A stretch of DNA of 64,000 bases from Druceiella hillmani (taxonomy: Eukaryota; Arthropoda; Insecta; Lepidoptera; Hepialidae), in the NCBI GenBank assembly GCA_039881145.1, contig JAYKKI010000067.1:1250001-1314000 (forward strand). Reading direction: 5' to 3'. Below, in pieces: positions 12,063-23,659 of this stretch (positions within the stretch are counted from its first letter, which is position 1; the number at the start of each line of letters is the position of its first letter). A model generated the notes under the pieces. The model had not been told where the DNA came from and searched no databases. It worked only from the letters and a program-made list of their open reading frames with translations. Both the position numbers and the translations under genes were made by a program.

Positions 12063-12720
12063 TTGGATGTAAATGGATGCCCAAAAATTACAAGATTGAA
12101 ATTAGGACGTGTTCATATAACGACGGCATTTATATAATGACGGCAACAACATCTATTTGAATTTTATTAGGATAGAAATATTTCCTCTTGATTCAGTGCA
12201 TTTTTCAAGAGAATTGGTTTAAGCTACTATTTCCTAGATAATTGCTTCAAAAGACAGATAATATTAGAGAGAATCCATTTGTTAGCATATGTATTAATGA
12301 TTAACATATCAACACACCATTATCAAAATTTAAAACTGAAAATAATGTTTTAGTACTGATAAACTTTTACCATAAAAAGATAAATTTGGCATGTAAATGG
12401 GTATAGGTTATGGTATGTGATTTGGCCACTAGCAATAGCGGGTGCTAGTTTAAGTAAATATTCCATTTCTTAAATGAACATTTTATTAGAATATATTCAC
12501 TACCGTTTGAAGGTTCTTGTTATCGTAAGAAATATGGATGAAGAATTCTTAGTTCGTATACAACGCCGACAATATTTTTAAATCAACTGTTATCATGTCA
12601 GCAGTAAGTAAAAATAAAATATTATAGCAATAAATTGTTAGCAACATACATGTAGCCGTCTTCTGGATGGAAAGCTCACGGAAAGAAAGACAATAGTAGT
12701 CCCTTTTCTAATATTGAAGT

Positions 12721-12722
<2 letters not shown>

Positions 12723-12793
<71 letters not shown>
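12723..12793. repeat. (AT)n microsatellite, ~71 bp
   Basis: Pure AT run passing into 'atttatttatatttattt'. Confidence 0.95.
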
Positions 12794-12796
<3 letters not shown>

Positions 12797-13149
12797 TTAT
12801 ATTTATTTATGTGCCCTTGCTTTTAAATTGTTCATGACGCCCAGAGTTAATTATGTCAATTAATAAAATGTATAACGAAAAATATAGAAATGGAATCTTC
12901 TTGATTGTTTCTATTTTCTTTGTTACTACCACATAAAATTTTAAAATGTTTTTGTCAAGACTTATGAGTATTACTATAAGACTTATAAGATATTTGCATC
13001 ACACTGATAAAAAATAAGTAATTTATTCTCCAATCAGCATATTAAGTCTATTTCATTGAAGATTTTCGCCCAAGCATATCTAATGTTATTATTGTAAAAA
13101 AAATTTATTACTGTTATAATTTCCATAAATTACCTAGAAGAAAAAAAAT

Positions 13150-13312
13150 GTTCCTGATGATAATGCCACATTTGCATCTACATTGATTTCTGCAAAGAAA
13201 TGATGAAAAACAGGTAAAGCCGGCTTTATAATAATTTCTTTTCTGAATAATTCTAAAGATTTGACAGACACAAAAACCTTCCCATTGGCATATTGAACCT
13301 GATCATTTATTA
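13150..13312 (-). pseudogene. Protein-like fragment on minus strand, unassigned
   Basis: Read on the minus strand the stretch is open for about 54 codons and has an ordinary protein-like residue mix ('QVQYANGKVFVSVKSLELF', then 'PALPVFHHFFAEINVDANV'). There is no start or plausible splice boundary in place. It neighbours other coding-looking scraps at 13,370-13,700. It is probably a remnant of a transposon or gene; no family is recognised. Confidence 0.25.
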
Positions 13313-13369
13313 TACTCTTCCAGCTTCACAGAAGGTAGCTTCAGCGAAAAAAAAATTATTAAAGAGAGA

Positions 13370-13700
13370 ATATAATAACGGAACTGCCGTTGATACCAAA
13401 ATTTGAAAACTGACCAAAGTAGCTGACGAAAAAAACTTGCACCCGGACGTGGTATACAACAAAAAAACATGCAAAGGAAATTATCTTGACTGAAAAAGAA
13501 GAATGCCGATTTAGAAAAAGTTCTTCAAGCATTTCACGAAAAAATAGAAAGTGAGCATATCCATATTCTCCAAATGAGCATACTGCATTGCGATAGTAGA
13601 TTTATTAGAGTAAGCAACTATCGCCTCCGCTCTGCAACCAACCAAACCAGTTGCAAAAGTGGTGAATATAATCCACTGCTAGAAGAAGCCTCCCTCTAGC
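13370..13700 (+). pseudogene. Broken protein-like frame on plus strand, unassigned
   Basis: One frame reads 'KLTKVADEKNLHPDVVYNK' and stops near 13,488. A neighbouring frame then carries 'NADLEKVLQAFHEKIE' and continues openly to the stop at about 13,697-13,699, ending in 'PLLEEASL'. A stop and a frame change separate the two halves, as expected of a decayed coding sequence. The C-terminal codons lie in the left arm of the perfect hairpin at 13,671-13,734, so the minus strand carries the same last residues. I do not recognise a family. Confidence 0.3.
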
Positions 13701-13734
13701 AACGGCTAGAGGGAGGCTTCTTCTAGCAGTGGAT
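13671..13734. repeat. Perfect hairpin, 30-bp arms with 4-base loop
   Basis: Arms at 13,671-13,700 and 13,705-13,734 are exact reverse complements ('atccactgctagaagaagcc' starts the left arm), with loop 'aacg'. The perfect pairing contrasts with the diverged neighbours and implies a recent origin. Rho-independent termination is not relevant in this eukaryotic context. Confidence 0.95.
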
Positions 13735-13764
13735 ATTTATTCTTGTTTATTTCAAACCTGGTAA

Positions 13765-13945
13765 CTTTTACGGAAGTTCCTATATTGCTAATACTGGACA
13801 ATGTTTGTTTTACAACTTTTGAAAATTCACAAAAAAAAATTCTTTTGTCCATAAACTTATCAGCTTCGATTTTTTTTGGCGATTTGCCGAAAGTCACGAC
13901 ACAAAAGTTTTTCAGTATTAGGAACTTCTGTGAATATTGCAAAAT
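13765..13945. repeat. Diverged foldback, ~90-bp arms
   Basis: The left arm ('ggaagttcctatattg', 'taatactgg', 'acaacttttg') is matched in reverse complement by the right arm ('cagtattaggaacttctg', 'acacaaaagttt'), with several indels. The symmetry explains why both strands have an open frame here (13,743-13,949 + and 13,706-13,942 -). It is probably an inverted duplication or the remains of a foldback transposon. Confidence 0.5.
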
Positions 13946-14448
13946 TTAAGATTTAAACCTTAATATTGGCTATTAAGGATTGTAGTTTTAATACATATTT
14001 TTTTTTAATGAAAAATTATAGGAATAGAACCAGCCAATAGTGAAATATCAAAGAATACGAGATAATTACAAATTTATTTTTTATTTACAAGCCAGTATAA
14101 TCATAGATATTTTGATTAGTTAGATTGGTGGCATTAGGTTGCATTTAACATTTTATCTAAACACAGAAAATAATAATACTAACGGTGTGGAAGTTTTCCA
14201 TTAATTTTACTTTCAAGTGATACATGCCGTTTTAATTATTAAAAACAATGGATACTATAGTCAGTAGCAGCTTCTCCGAGGTTTGTTTTGATGATTTTTG
14301 AACCCGTGTACTTGCCTATGTCGGTATTCAGTATATTAATATAAGAAGAAATTTAATCGACATTTTATTAAGAGTACATTTGAAGATCATCAGTATATAA
14401 ATGATATGGTTCTTTAACTATAGTTTTTTGACTAATATTTACAAATTG

Positions 14449-14592
14449 CCCACCTGAAGATTTTGTCATACAGTGAAACCCAGGTGGTGGTTAAGAATTT
14501 AAATGAAGTCGAAATAAATCAACATCACGTAGTTTCATTTAGTTGTGAATAAAAATGAATTTCTACAAAATTTACACCAAATATATTCAATC
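14449..14592. mobile_element. Half copy of the foldback family (single right arm plus tail)
   Basis: The stretch matches the right arm of the 2.6-kb and 31.9-kb foldbacks ('gcccacctgaagat' through 'acatcacgtagtttcattta') and then the conserved tail ('tttctacaaaattta', 'ccaaatatattca'). No left arm is present. It is more diverged than the two full copies and may be a deleted copy or represent the pre-palindrome form. Confidence 0.65.
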
Positions 14593-14949
14593 TTTGACTA
14601 TTGTTTAACAACAGGGTCAATAAAAACAGAAAATAGAATTTTTGAAATAATATTACCTTAAGGAACGCCCGCAATGAGACTAGTCTTCTTTGAACAGTAT
14701 TCAGAAATTTTGATTATCTGTAAATGTTAACGAAGATAGAAATTGAAATCATACATGATTGTGACAGATTTAATGATATAAAGGGATCTATTAAAATTTC
14801 CAAATCCACCAAGTTGAAAGATATACTGCATAATATCGGAATCTGGTAATATCAGAAAAGATAGGTTTTATTCATAGTGAAGTGCATTTCGTCAATCACT
14901 TTGAGCAATGTAATTGAAGCAAAATACCTTGACTTAAAATCAGACTCTA

Positions 14950-14959
14950 GGGGGGGGGG
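14950..14959. repeat. G10 homopolymer
   Basis: Ten consecutive G in AT-rich DNA. Confidence 0.95.
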
Positions 14960-15805
14960 ATCTGATTTACCTTACATATTAAAAAGGTAACATATTCAGT
15001 ACGTATAGTCTGCTCAGAAACTTTGGTAATAATGGTGGCTTTTGATAGTAATCGACCTATGTCTGTACACATAAGTCGAAAATATTTTAGCTAATTTGGG
15101 TAAAATGTTTATGAAAAGAAGCATTGTAGGGAATAATGGATGATAATACATCTCCTATTTATTGAACAGGTTGAAAATTTCAGAGATGAAATATCACCAC
15201 ATTGTTCATACATATGACACACCCACCCTAATCATTAAACTCTCCTTACTCAAGTAAAGATGACATGCTTATTGGGCTAAAATTGTAGCAATATATTCAT
15301 TTGGATAAAGGATTATATTTATGGGGGAGATAATAATAAGATCGTTACGATAAAAGCCAGAAGCAGTAGCTTGACCATACGAAGGACAAAATTTGGTATT
15401 CTACATGATAATTAAGTAGGGAAAAGAAGAACAAAGCAAGTCGATGTTAACATATCAAAAAATAAAAGCAAGTATTAAAATCTCTCAATAAAATTATATA
15501 ACAATGAAAAGACCACAAGAAGAAAAAAATAGAATATTGCAATAACAATTAAAAAAAAGCAATTGATAAATGTAAATTTATGAACATATTTCAAGAAATG
15601 AAGAAAAGGATAAGATTTAAATTAAATGTGATATTAATAAATAATTAAAAAACATTGGGTAGGTTATTAAGTAATGCAATAAAAATAAATTACTGAAAAG
15701 AACAGAAAACAAAAATATCAACGTTTCACAAATTTTCTTCATATTGGAATAACGCCTGCGTAGATTAAAAATCACAGAGTGCACAGCAACGAATTTTGGC
15801 GTTTA

Positions 15806-15808
<3 letters not shown>
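14960..15808. other. AT-rich stretch, nothing recognised
   Basis: A purine-rich top strand (many A and G runs between 15,400 and 15,720) without a gene, array or inverted repeat. Confidence 0.6.

Positions 15809-15875
<67 letters not shown>
15809..15875. repeat. (AT)n microsatellite, ~67 bp
   Basis: Pure AT run; it makes the minus-strand frame at 15,772-15,960 a Tyr-Ile artefact. Confidence 0.95.
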
Positions 15876-15880
<5 letters not shown>

Positions 15881-15959
15881 GTATTTCGTCTGTCAGCCAA
15901 GAAAAGTGAAACAAAATAATTGATTAGCGAATAAGGACTGTAAATATAGATAATAAACA

Positions 15960-17064
15960 CAAAGTAAACAAAACAAAAAATAGATCAAGTGATAAAATAC
16001 CTAGAGTGATATAGTGGATAATAGTGATTCAATGGCTAGACACATTATTAATTGATTTATTTCTAGGCCGCGAATTAAATATATGGCAAGATATAAATGC
16101 AGATTAGCACTAATTAATTTTTGGACTAATAGCTGATAATTATTAAAGAAAGAATATGCATTAAAAACAACGTATTTGTGAAAGAAAAATTCAGGGCGTG
16201 TTTTTTAATTTCTCTCGTTCTCTTATTCCTAAATTCTTATCCTACAGGTACAAGCACAAGTTATAATGGATTATAGGTATTTATCATAAAAATATAAACA
16301 AAATTCAAATGACAAACGTTCACTGCTACTTTATGCCATCTGTTATTTTTAAAGATGGGAAGAAAAGACTGAGAGAATAAAATGAATTAATACACCAATA
16401 TTTTTTGACCAAATAGATTAAAAAATTAAAATTATATCATTCTTTAGTTTACTTAATGGCTTTTTTATATTTTCGACAAAAAAACCGTAATATTTGCCAA
16501 GTTTAATCTAAATTCAGGGAATATGTAGTATAATGATTTTGATATGGTAAAATAGATCAAACCTTCATCTATAACTAACGCTGATCACTATTTATTGGTT
16601 TTGTATATTTATTTCTTGAAAATCAGGTTTTTGCGACTTATTCCCTGCTAAAATCGCAAAAAGGGCCGTTTAGGGGATCCATTCCAAGAAATTGTACATT
16701 AATTTGAAAACCAAAAAGTGGTAAAATGTTCATTTCCTTCATTTTTTATTGTGTATATAAAATACTTTAGGTTGGCGCCATAGTAAATAAAATAAAAATA
16801 CTTAGTCAACAAAACTTCTGTCATATATTTTTAATTAAGGCTTGTCATTCCGCACTGAAGTACCCTCCAAGGCGGTCGCGTTCCGACCGCTCTGAATAAA
16901 AATATACGCGATGTATTTCTATACTTTCGATGTAATAATAGTCGGATTGACCATCCTTAGCCATGATAAAGAAATGTATCGAATCGAAATATTTTATTTT
17001 ATAGTGCCTCTTACTTTAAGTTTTATAATTGTCAGTTGAATGATGCTTAAATTGTAAACACCTA

Positions 17065-17070
<6 letters not shown>
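15960..17070. other. AT-rich stretch, no supported gene
   Basis: It contains a strong acceptor-like pyrimidine tract ending in 'cctacag' at 16,241-16,247. A short GC hairpin lies at 16,871-16,889 (arms 'gcggtcg' / 'cgaccgc', loop of five). No coding frame is associated with either. Confidence 0.5.

Positions 17071-17128
<58 letters not shown>
17071..17128. repeat. (AT)n microsatellite, ~58 bp
   Basis: Pure TA run flanked by 'tatatg' and 'atacatgtatata' words. Confidence 0.95.
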
Positions 17129-17135
<7 letters not shown>

Positions 17136-17377
17136 ATATTTGTATGTATTTAATTACATCATCTAATGTAATTAAAAACACTGAGAAGGTAAACTCGGAA
17201 AATTTTATAAGATCATTAATGCGTGACATACATACTCATCTGATATCGCCGTTTTTACAAATTTGATATATTAACATATTAACTTGCACGTAATTCAGTG
17301 GTTTGCGTTCAAAAATATTCATATCGGACGGGGAGCGGGGGGAGAGAGGATATGCACAGCAATATTTCTTTTTTTAA

Positions 17378-17610
17378 ATTCCATAAATAATATGAGGTAC
17401 CATTTGAAAGGATTAGATATAAGAGTTAATTTTTTTAATAATAATGGTACCTATTATTTTTTTTTTTAATTCCATAAATAATATGAGGTACCATTCCATA
17501 AATATTATGAGGTACCATAAGAATGAGGTACCATAATTCCATAAATAATATGAGGTACCATAAGAATTAGATATAAGAGTAAATTTTTTTTAATAATTAT
17601 AGGTATCATA
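17378..17610 (+). repeat. Small local array of 'ataatatgaggtaccat' units
   Basis: The word 'ttccataaataatatgaggt' followed by 'accat' occurs at about 17,378, 17,468 and 17,537, with a shorter variant at 17,493 and a fragment at 17,523. A longer block 'gattagatataagagt' plus a T-rich run recurs at 17,411 and 17,566. Local slippage or unequal exchange is the likely origin. Confidence 0.8.
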
Positions 17611-18584
17611 ATTTCAGAGTAATTCTGAAAAATATGAAAAAATATATTTAAAATAATGCAGCCTAATTCCGAAACTAGTGAATTTAAAATTAAGAAAAAG
17701 AGAGGTTTTCAGAAGCCCACACAAAGCCTATGGGAAAGCTAAAGCGATGATTCTATATGTCATAATCTTTAAATAAAGACCGCGTTTTTACGTCTATGAA
17801 TCTGTAGTAGGCGATATATGTATGTTTTTCTACATTCTCCACCAATTTTCTCTGAAACCATGTGACGTAAAAGCTTTTATATTATAATAAGGCATCTTAT
17901 TAGCCCATATATTTTTAACTAACTTTTAATCATTTTTAAATGTAAAATTTAAAAAGGAGCTAAGTAAAGGCCATAATTTGTTTAACGTATATACGTTCTC
18001 TTATGGGTATTATTTGCTTATGAGCCATTAACAAATATTTCAAAGTGTAATTTGAAAAAGATATTGCGAAATTTACAAAACTACTGGATACACTTATGTT
18101 ATGATAAATTAATGTTTTTAAATTGTTTAATGGAAATACCCTTAAATGTTCATAACTACCTGAATTAGTTATATTCGCGTTGAAATAATTTTTATAAATT
18201 TTATGTAAATACGTGTACATATTATAATTTTATAGTTTCCGTCGTAATCATTCTAGCGTTATATTCATAATCAAATTAATAATCTCCTTATTATCAGCCT
18301 TTTTATAGTTAGTTTCACTATTCATTCATTTATTGAACTATTTACTTTATTTCACTTATTATAGTAAATGACTTTAGTAAATAAACTTTTAAGGTGTATT
18401 TGAATTATTTCATCCATTTTTTTATTAATTTTCATTTGAATTTTTAGTATGTGCAAGTAAATAAAACATGACGAATTTTCTTCTTTTTATGAAAATTTCA
18501 AAGCAACATTCTAGAATAACACATATTTATTCAAAGTTTGCATACAAAGCATCTGAAAGGAGAACCCGTTCCATATATAAAAAC

Positions 18585-19425
18585 TACCTTTTACCCGCTG
18601 CTTTGCTCACGTAGTTATTAAAACTAATAGGGGGAAATGAAAATATGCAACACTATCAAGCAGAATTATTAAATGAAATTAAATACTTTTGTCCGTAGAT
18701 GAACCTTTTGTTCATTTCCGAATTTCTTTATAATATAAATGAAAACAAAAATAAAAATATTTCTCTCCAAACTAAGGATTAAAGGGACTGATTCGGTTGG
18801 TTCCTTATATTGCGCAGGTAGCTTTTCGAAAAAAAAACGTCTATCCGTGACTTAGATCCGACGTTGCTTCGTTAATCCTTCTGTATACTTTTCTGTTTTA
18901 AATAAGAATTTTCTCAAAATAATGAGATTTTCAGTTATAATTATACATATTCATTCCACCTAAATCTTATCCCGGTCTGCCAATCATCTCTGTGCAAAAT
19001 CAAATCTATGCGTAGCTCCGTTGCGACATGAAAAAAGGACAGAAAAACACACATATCCATTTATAATATGAATTAGGATTAAAATGTAAGTAGGTATGGG
19101 ATTTTCCGGGTTGAAAGTAGCCTATGTAATTCCCCGGCTCGCCAACTACTTTTGTGCAAAAAAATTGCATGGACAGAAATCCGTAGCTCCGTTGCGAAAT
19201 AAAAGAAAGACAAATAAATACATTTTATAACAATACATTTTATACATAAAAGGTAGGATTATAATATTAGTCGAAATGAGGGTTTCCGGTACAAAAAGTA
19301 GCTATGTCATTTCCCGGTAACCCAGCTGTTTCTGAGCGAAATCCCGTCGTTAGACTGTCCCATTACGAGGGAAAAGGACAAAAAACACAATATTGAATTT
19401 ATAATAACATAGGGAGGACTCTAAA
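18585..19425 (+). repeat. Trimeric degraded 'ataatattagt' insect repeat
   Basis: The stretch begins 'ttacccgctgctttgctcac', the usual head of a dispersed repeat common in insect genomes. Three degraded body units follow, each with a 'ttccgggt/cggt...agta(g)c(c)tatgt' core, a 'tgtgcaaaa'/'gagcgaaat' word, 'cgtagctccgttgcga' or its remnant, and a 'tttataat(a)' end. Unit ends fall near 19,080, 19,270 and 19,420; the second ends in 'ataatattagt'. The tandem arrangement of three bodies behind one head is unusual for a dispersed repeat. Confidence 0.6.
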
Positions 19426-19934
19426 TCACCGGTTAAACTGAGTGATTTTATTGTTCCTTCATATTGAGTATGTAACAATTTATAAAATCATGCTGACCCA
19501 TTGTTCCGTTGCGATGTTATTTCTTTATTCACTTTGTGTGCTTTTTTTTTATTTAAAACCAAATAAAACTTTTGTCGCAATAAAAAGTATTCTACATCAT
19601 TTGTTCACTCAAATTCTATCTTTGTATAGAAATTATATCAATCACTTGCATTATTGTGACGTGAAGGAAGAACAAACAATCATACGTTAGCGATACGTTA
19701 GTTAGGATAATTAAACTGTAGAATTGGCCTATAATATATAGTGTAACAGAATAAATGTAACAAAATACAAAAATATTGTTTTTAAAATATGTGTAATATT
19801 CATTACTCATACTCAATTAAATTATTTATATCAAATAGGTATTAAGTTATTTGCTTCTAGACTATACCTATTTTGGAAAGGACGGAGGAAATAAACCTGT
19901 CAGCAACTTTGGAAAATAGTAGAAAGCCCTTTTT

Positions 19935-19997
19935 TGTATTTATATTCTTATTCACGTGAAAATATGAAATTTTTACGTGAATAAGAATATAAATACA
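19935..19997. repeat. Hairpin with ~29-bp arms
   Basis: The left arm starts 'tgtatttatattcttattca'. The right arm is its reverse complement with a single mismatch, across a loop of about five bases. It could be a tiny foldback element or a transcribed hairpin; no other copy was seen in the window. Confidence 0.85.
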
Positions 19998-20586
19998 TTT
20001 TTAAGCCATGTTTTTAATTTAGAGGCAGAAACCAAACAGTCCAAACGAAACACGAGTCACAAGTTATTGTTAGCTCGATAAAGCGGCATTTGGAAAATAA
20101 AATCATTGTCCACAGCCATCCTAGTTATCTGATTAGTCAATGGCTGAAATACTAATTAATATAGTAATAATACTTATTTACGTTATTGTTGTATCGACGT
20201 AATTTATAATGATAATGACGTAATGAATAACGATAATGCAATATAAAGAAAACTTATTACCAAACAAATATTGAACAAATATTTTCTCGTTTTAATCGCG
20301 ATCAAGGTAATGCATTATAAATTTGTTGCACACAACAAGCGGAATCCCTACGCATGTATTAGTGATTTTACGACTAGTAAATGTATCCGCAAAGTATTCA
20401 TACATAATATATAATAAAAATTTGACTGTGTATAAAAATTAACGATATTTTTTTAGACATATTTGTCTGTTATTTTGTTGTTAAATAGACATTTAAAAAC
20501 GGAAAAAAAAATTATATTTGGGAACATGCCAGTGTTCAAAGATGTGTTTCTCAACTGATTGATATTACGTGCAATTTCTATATATA

Positions 20587-20587
<1 letters not shown>

Positions 20588-20638
<51 letters not shown>

Positions 20639-20639
20639 C
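20588..20639. repeat. (AT)n microsatellite, ~52 bp
   Basis: AT run with one internal 'gtat' interruption. Confidence 0.95.
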
Positions 20640-20924
20640 TGTTTGACAATAAAATAATACAAAATAATTTCTAAAGAAATGTTGTTAATTGTCATAAGCC
20701 GTTAAACCGAAACACTTTATGCGCATCGAATGATTAAAGAAACACATCAAAATAGGCATGTTCTATGATCTAAGAGCTTTTTTCCACTCTTAGACGTCTG
20801 TTTAACAATAAAGTTAAATGGGAATATGAATAAAGGAAAATCTAAAGGATTTTTTATTTAAAAGATTTTTTTTATTTAATATGATACTAAATAACTACAG
20901 TGTGGACTACTAATTATTTATTAG

Positions 20925-21250
20925 AGTTCCGTACTCTAACGATAATAAAAAAGTAAATTGCAATTACATCTGATAGCCCCCCCCCCCCCTTTCGTAAATT
21001 TGTCTGTCAGAGTTTTCTAACTTTTAAACGAAGTAGCGATTTCAAACGCACAGAAAAATATGCATTTCTTTCTCGCGGTGGTAGAATATTTAAAATTGTT
21101 TAAAATTATATTTCCAGAGGGTTCCTGTACAGTACAAGAGAGCTGATTTTTTTGCGGGGTATCACTGTAAACAGATCTTTGATTATAGTGCAAATCTGTT
21201 ATTTTCTAGACTGTGCCTTTGTTATCGGGTCTATCTCAAAAACTCCATTA
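20925..21250 (+). repeat. Possible degraded GTCTGTC-type dispersed repeat
   Basis: 'gagttccgtactctaa' is followed by a C-rich run and 'aaatttgtctgtcagagt', resembling the 'gttccgta ... gtctgtc' head of insect dispersed repeats. The rest is too degraded to align by eye. Confidence 0.25.
20977..20989. repeat. C13 homopolymer
   Basis: Thirteen consecutive C, conspicuous in AT-rich DNA. Confidence 0.95.
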
Positions 21251-21299
21251 CATAGGTAACCGTATCGCTATTAATATTTCTAATATTCTGCATTTATAC

Positions 21300-23500
21300 A
21301 ACAATTAAAAATAACTAAATACATAATATTAAAAAAAAGTTGTGAGTAATATCACCGATGTATTTTTGAGAAATTAATTTTTTACGACCACGAAAAATAT
21401 ACACCTCCATGGCTAAAACTCTCGCAGTGCCAGTTCTACTCATACTAGGTTGATTGATGTTTGTCTCAATAAAACAAGCAATAATTTTTAATATTCATAT
21501 TAATATTAATTGTCCCAATATGTATAATATTAACATAAAAAATGACTTCCGCTGTGAATAGAGCTGATATCATCAAGAATCATATAGGTCTTATTAAACA
21601 GACCCTCAAATAAAAATACCTAAAAAGATAACGTGAAATCAATTTGTCACCTGCACCAACGTTAGATTTCTAAATTTTGAATTTGTTATATTCATATTTA
21701 TTTGTTACTTTCTCCATATTGAACCCGGTGGGGAAATTTATGTAATATATAAATTAGTTGGAGAATAACTAAAACTAAAGGCAGGCGACAGATCTGCTAT
21801 ACAAAAACCTAGTCAAGGAATTACTAAATAATATGTTTAATAAATATATTTCCTTCACTACAATTATGAAGACAAATTGAAGGAATTGTTTGTGCATATC
21901 CTACTTCTTCCGATAACGGAGTGGATAATCCTTTAGAATGTACAGATATCAATTATGAAACGAATTTATGCACAAAAATCTGAAGGAATGCAGCAAAAAA
22001 CAATAAACCCATTAAAATTCCGTTCTAGCACTAGATTTTCTTAAATAATTTTAATGAATATTAGATAGACTCTACAAATAACTCAACATGGGTTCATGTA
22101 TGAAATTGTAATGCGTATGTTGCTAACTCTGGAAATGTAGTTATTATTTTACCAAATCCTCTCATCACATATATAATATAATTTTTTATGAATTGACGAA
22201 TAAAAAGCCTACTTAAATGCAGATAAGAAAACACAATTAAATATTAAATATCAATAATTATAAATAGTTTATTGGCGATTACGTGCATATAGCACATAAT
22301 TACTGTTTAGACTTATCGTATACAACATATACTATAAATAGCCTTCCTTTTAATCTACAGAAAAAGTTCATTGCTTTCGGTTATGTAACAAAAGTAAAAT
22401 GATCGACTTTAATTCAATTTAAATACGTCGTCTACACCGTCCAATATTATGATGTTCAGTATAAACTTGCGATGGGTGTCAAGAGCAGGGGCTGATTAAT
22501 TAAATCGAGTTTTGTGATAAGAGTTCCTACCATATGTCAGTAGTCGACAGGATACATCCAGCCGAATGTCGAACTCGTGTGTCCGAAGAGGGACGACGAG
22601 ATGAAAGATCGTTAAATTGCTTGTCATCAAATCGATATGAAGCATTTCTGTGTATGAGGTGACCGATTTTTTAACTTTACAATAGTATTTGATGAAAACA
22701 TGGAATGTTCTTCGTAAGCGATTGTATTTAAACGGTAAAATTAAAAACGTTAATGTAATTAAAACCTGTTAAGTATTATTAGTACTCACGTTAGGAGGGT
22801 GGAGACATTTGAGGGAAATAATATTTTTATTAAACTGTATACAAATATTAATATTATGTTTAGACCATGTAAATTTAGGGAATATTCCCTAGCATATATT
22901 TTACAGGCGTTAATATATCGTGGTTATCCTAAAAACCATGAATTTCGAATAATTTCCGTAGTTTAACCTAAAATTTTAAAATAAATATTTATGGAATTTT
23001 TGTCGCTTTCCGTATGGTTTCCATAAAACACCATATATATATTTTAGAACATATATTATTAGTCGATACATATATTTTAGAACGCTAACTATTGAAATAT
23101 AAGCAGGTCATTACCCTTTATCACTATTTGAACTTTAGTCAAATAATATTTGAGAAAAACCGACGTTGTCGCAGATATGTTGACGGACAGACACTTGTGC
23201 TTAAAAATGTTTCGTTTTTTCCTTTTTAATTATCTTTTTTCTTCAACACTAAATACCAAAAATGTTTACATTAGAAATTAAAATGTAATTAAAAAGTAAA
23301 CAAGTGTAAACCAAAAAATAATTGGATATCATTTGTTGAATATTGCAATCTTATTACAAAATTTACTGCAAAATTTCTCACAGGTTTTATGGTTCTGTAT
23401 TTACGAAGGCTCAAAAATATGTATTATTGACGCCGGTATAGCTTTTTCGAAATACCATTTTAGAACTAATTCAATTAAATTTAAAATTGAAAATAGTTTG
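21300..23500. other. AT-rich stretch, no supported gene
   Basis: Mostly featureless. A less AT-rich patch at 22,480-22,662 contains a 42-codon Met-initiated frame (22,534-22,662, +) with charged residues ('RVSEEGRRDERS'). It has no recognised family and no clear splice signals, so it is not called as a gene. Confidence 0.5.
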
Positions 23501-23503
23501 CGT

Positions 23504-23641
<138 letters not shown>

Positions 23642-23659
23642 TTTTTCATAAATTTCATT

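Noticed and set aside
12040..12110. Copia-type reverse transcriptase motif ('LIGCKW')
   Set aside because: Six residues in a frame with nearby stops; the surrounding residues do not follow the copia pattern.
16871..16889. Helitron 3' hairpin (GC-rich stem)
   Set aside because: No CTRR-type terminus follows the hairpin, and no matching 5' TC end or second copy was seen.
22534..22662. 42-residue Met-initiated frame in a less AT-rich patch
   Set aside because: Too short, no recognisable family, no good splice sites or conservation evidence.
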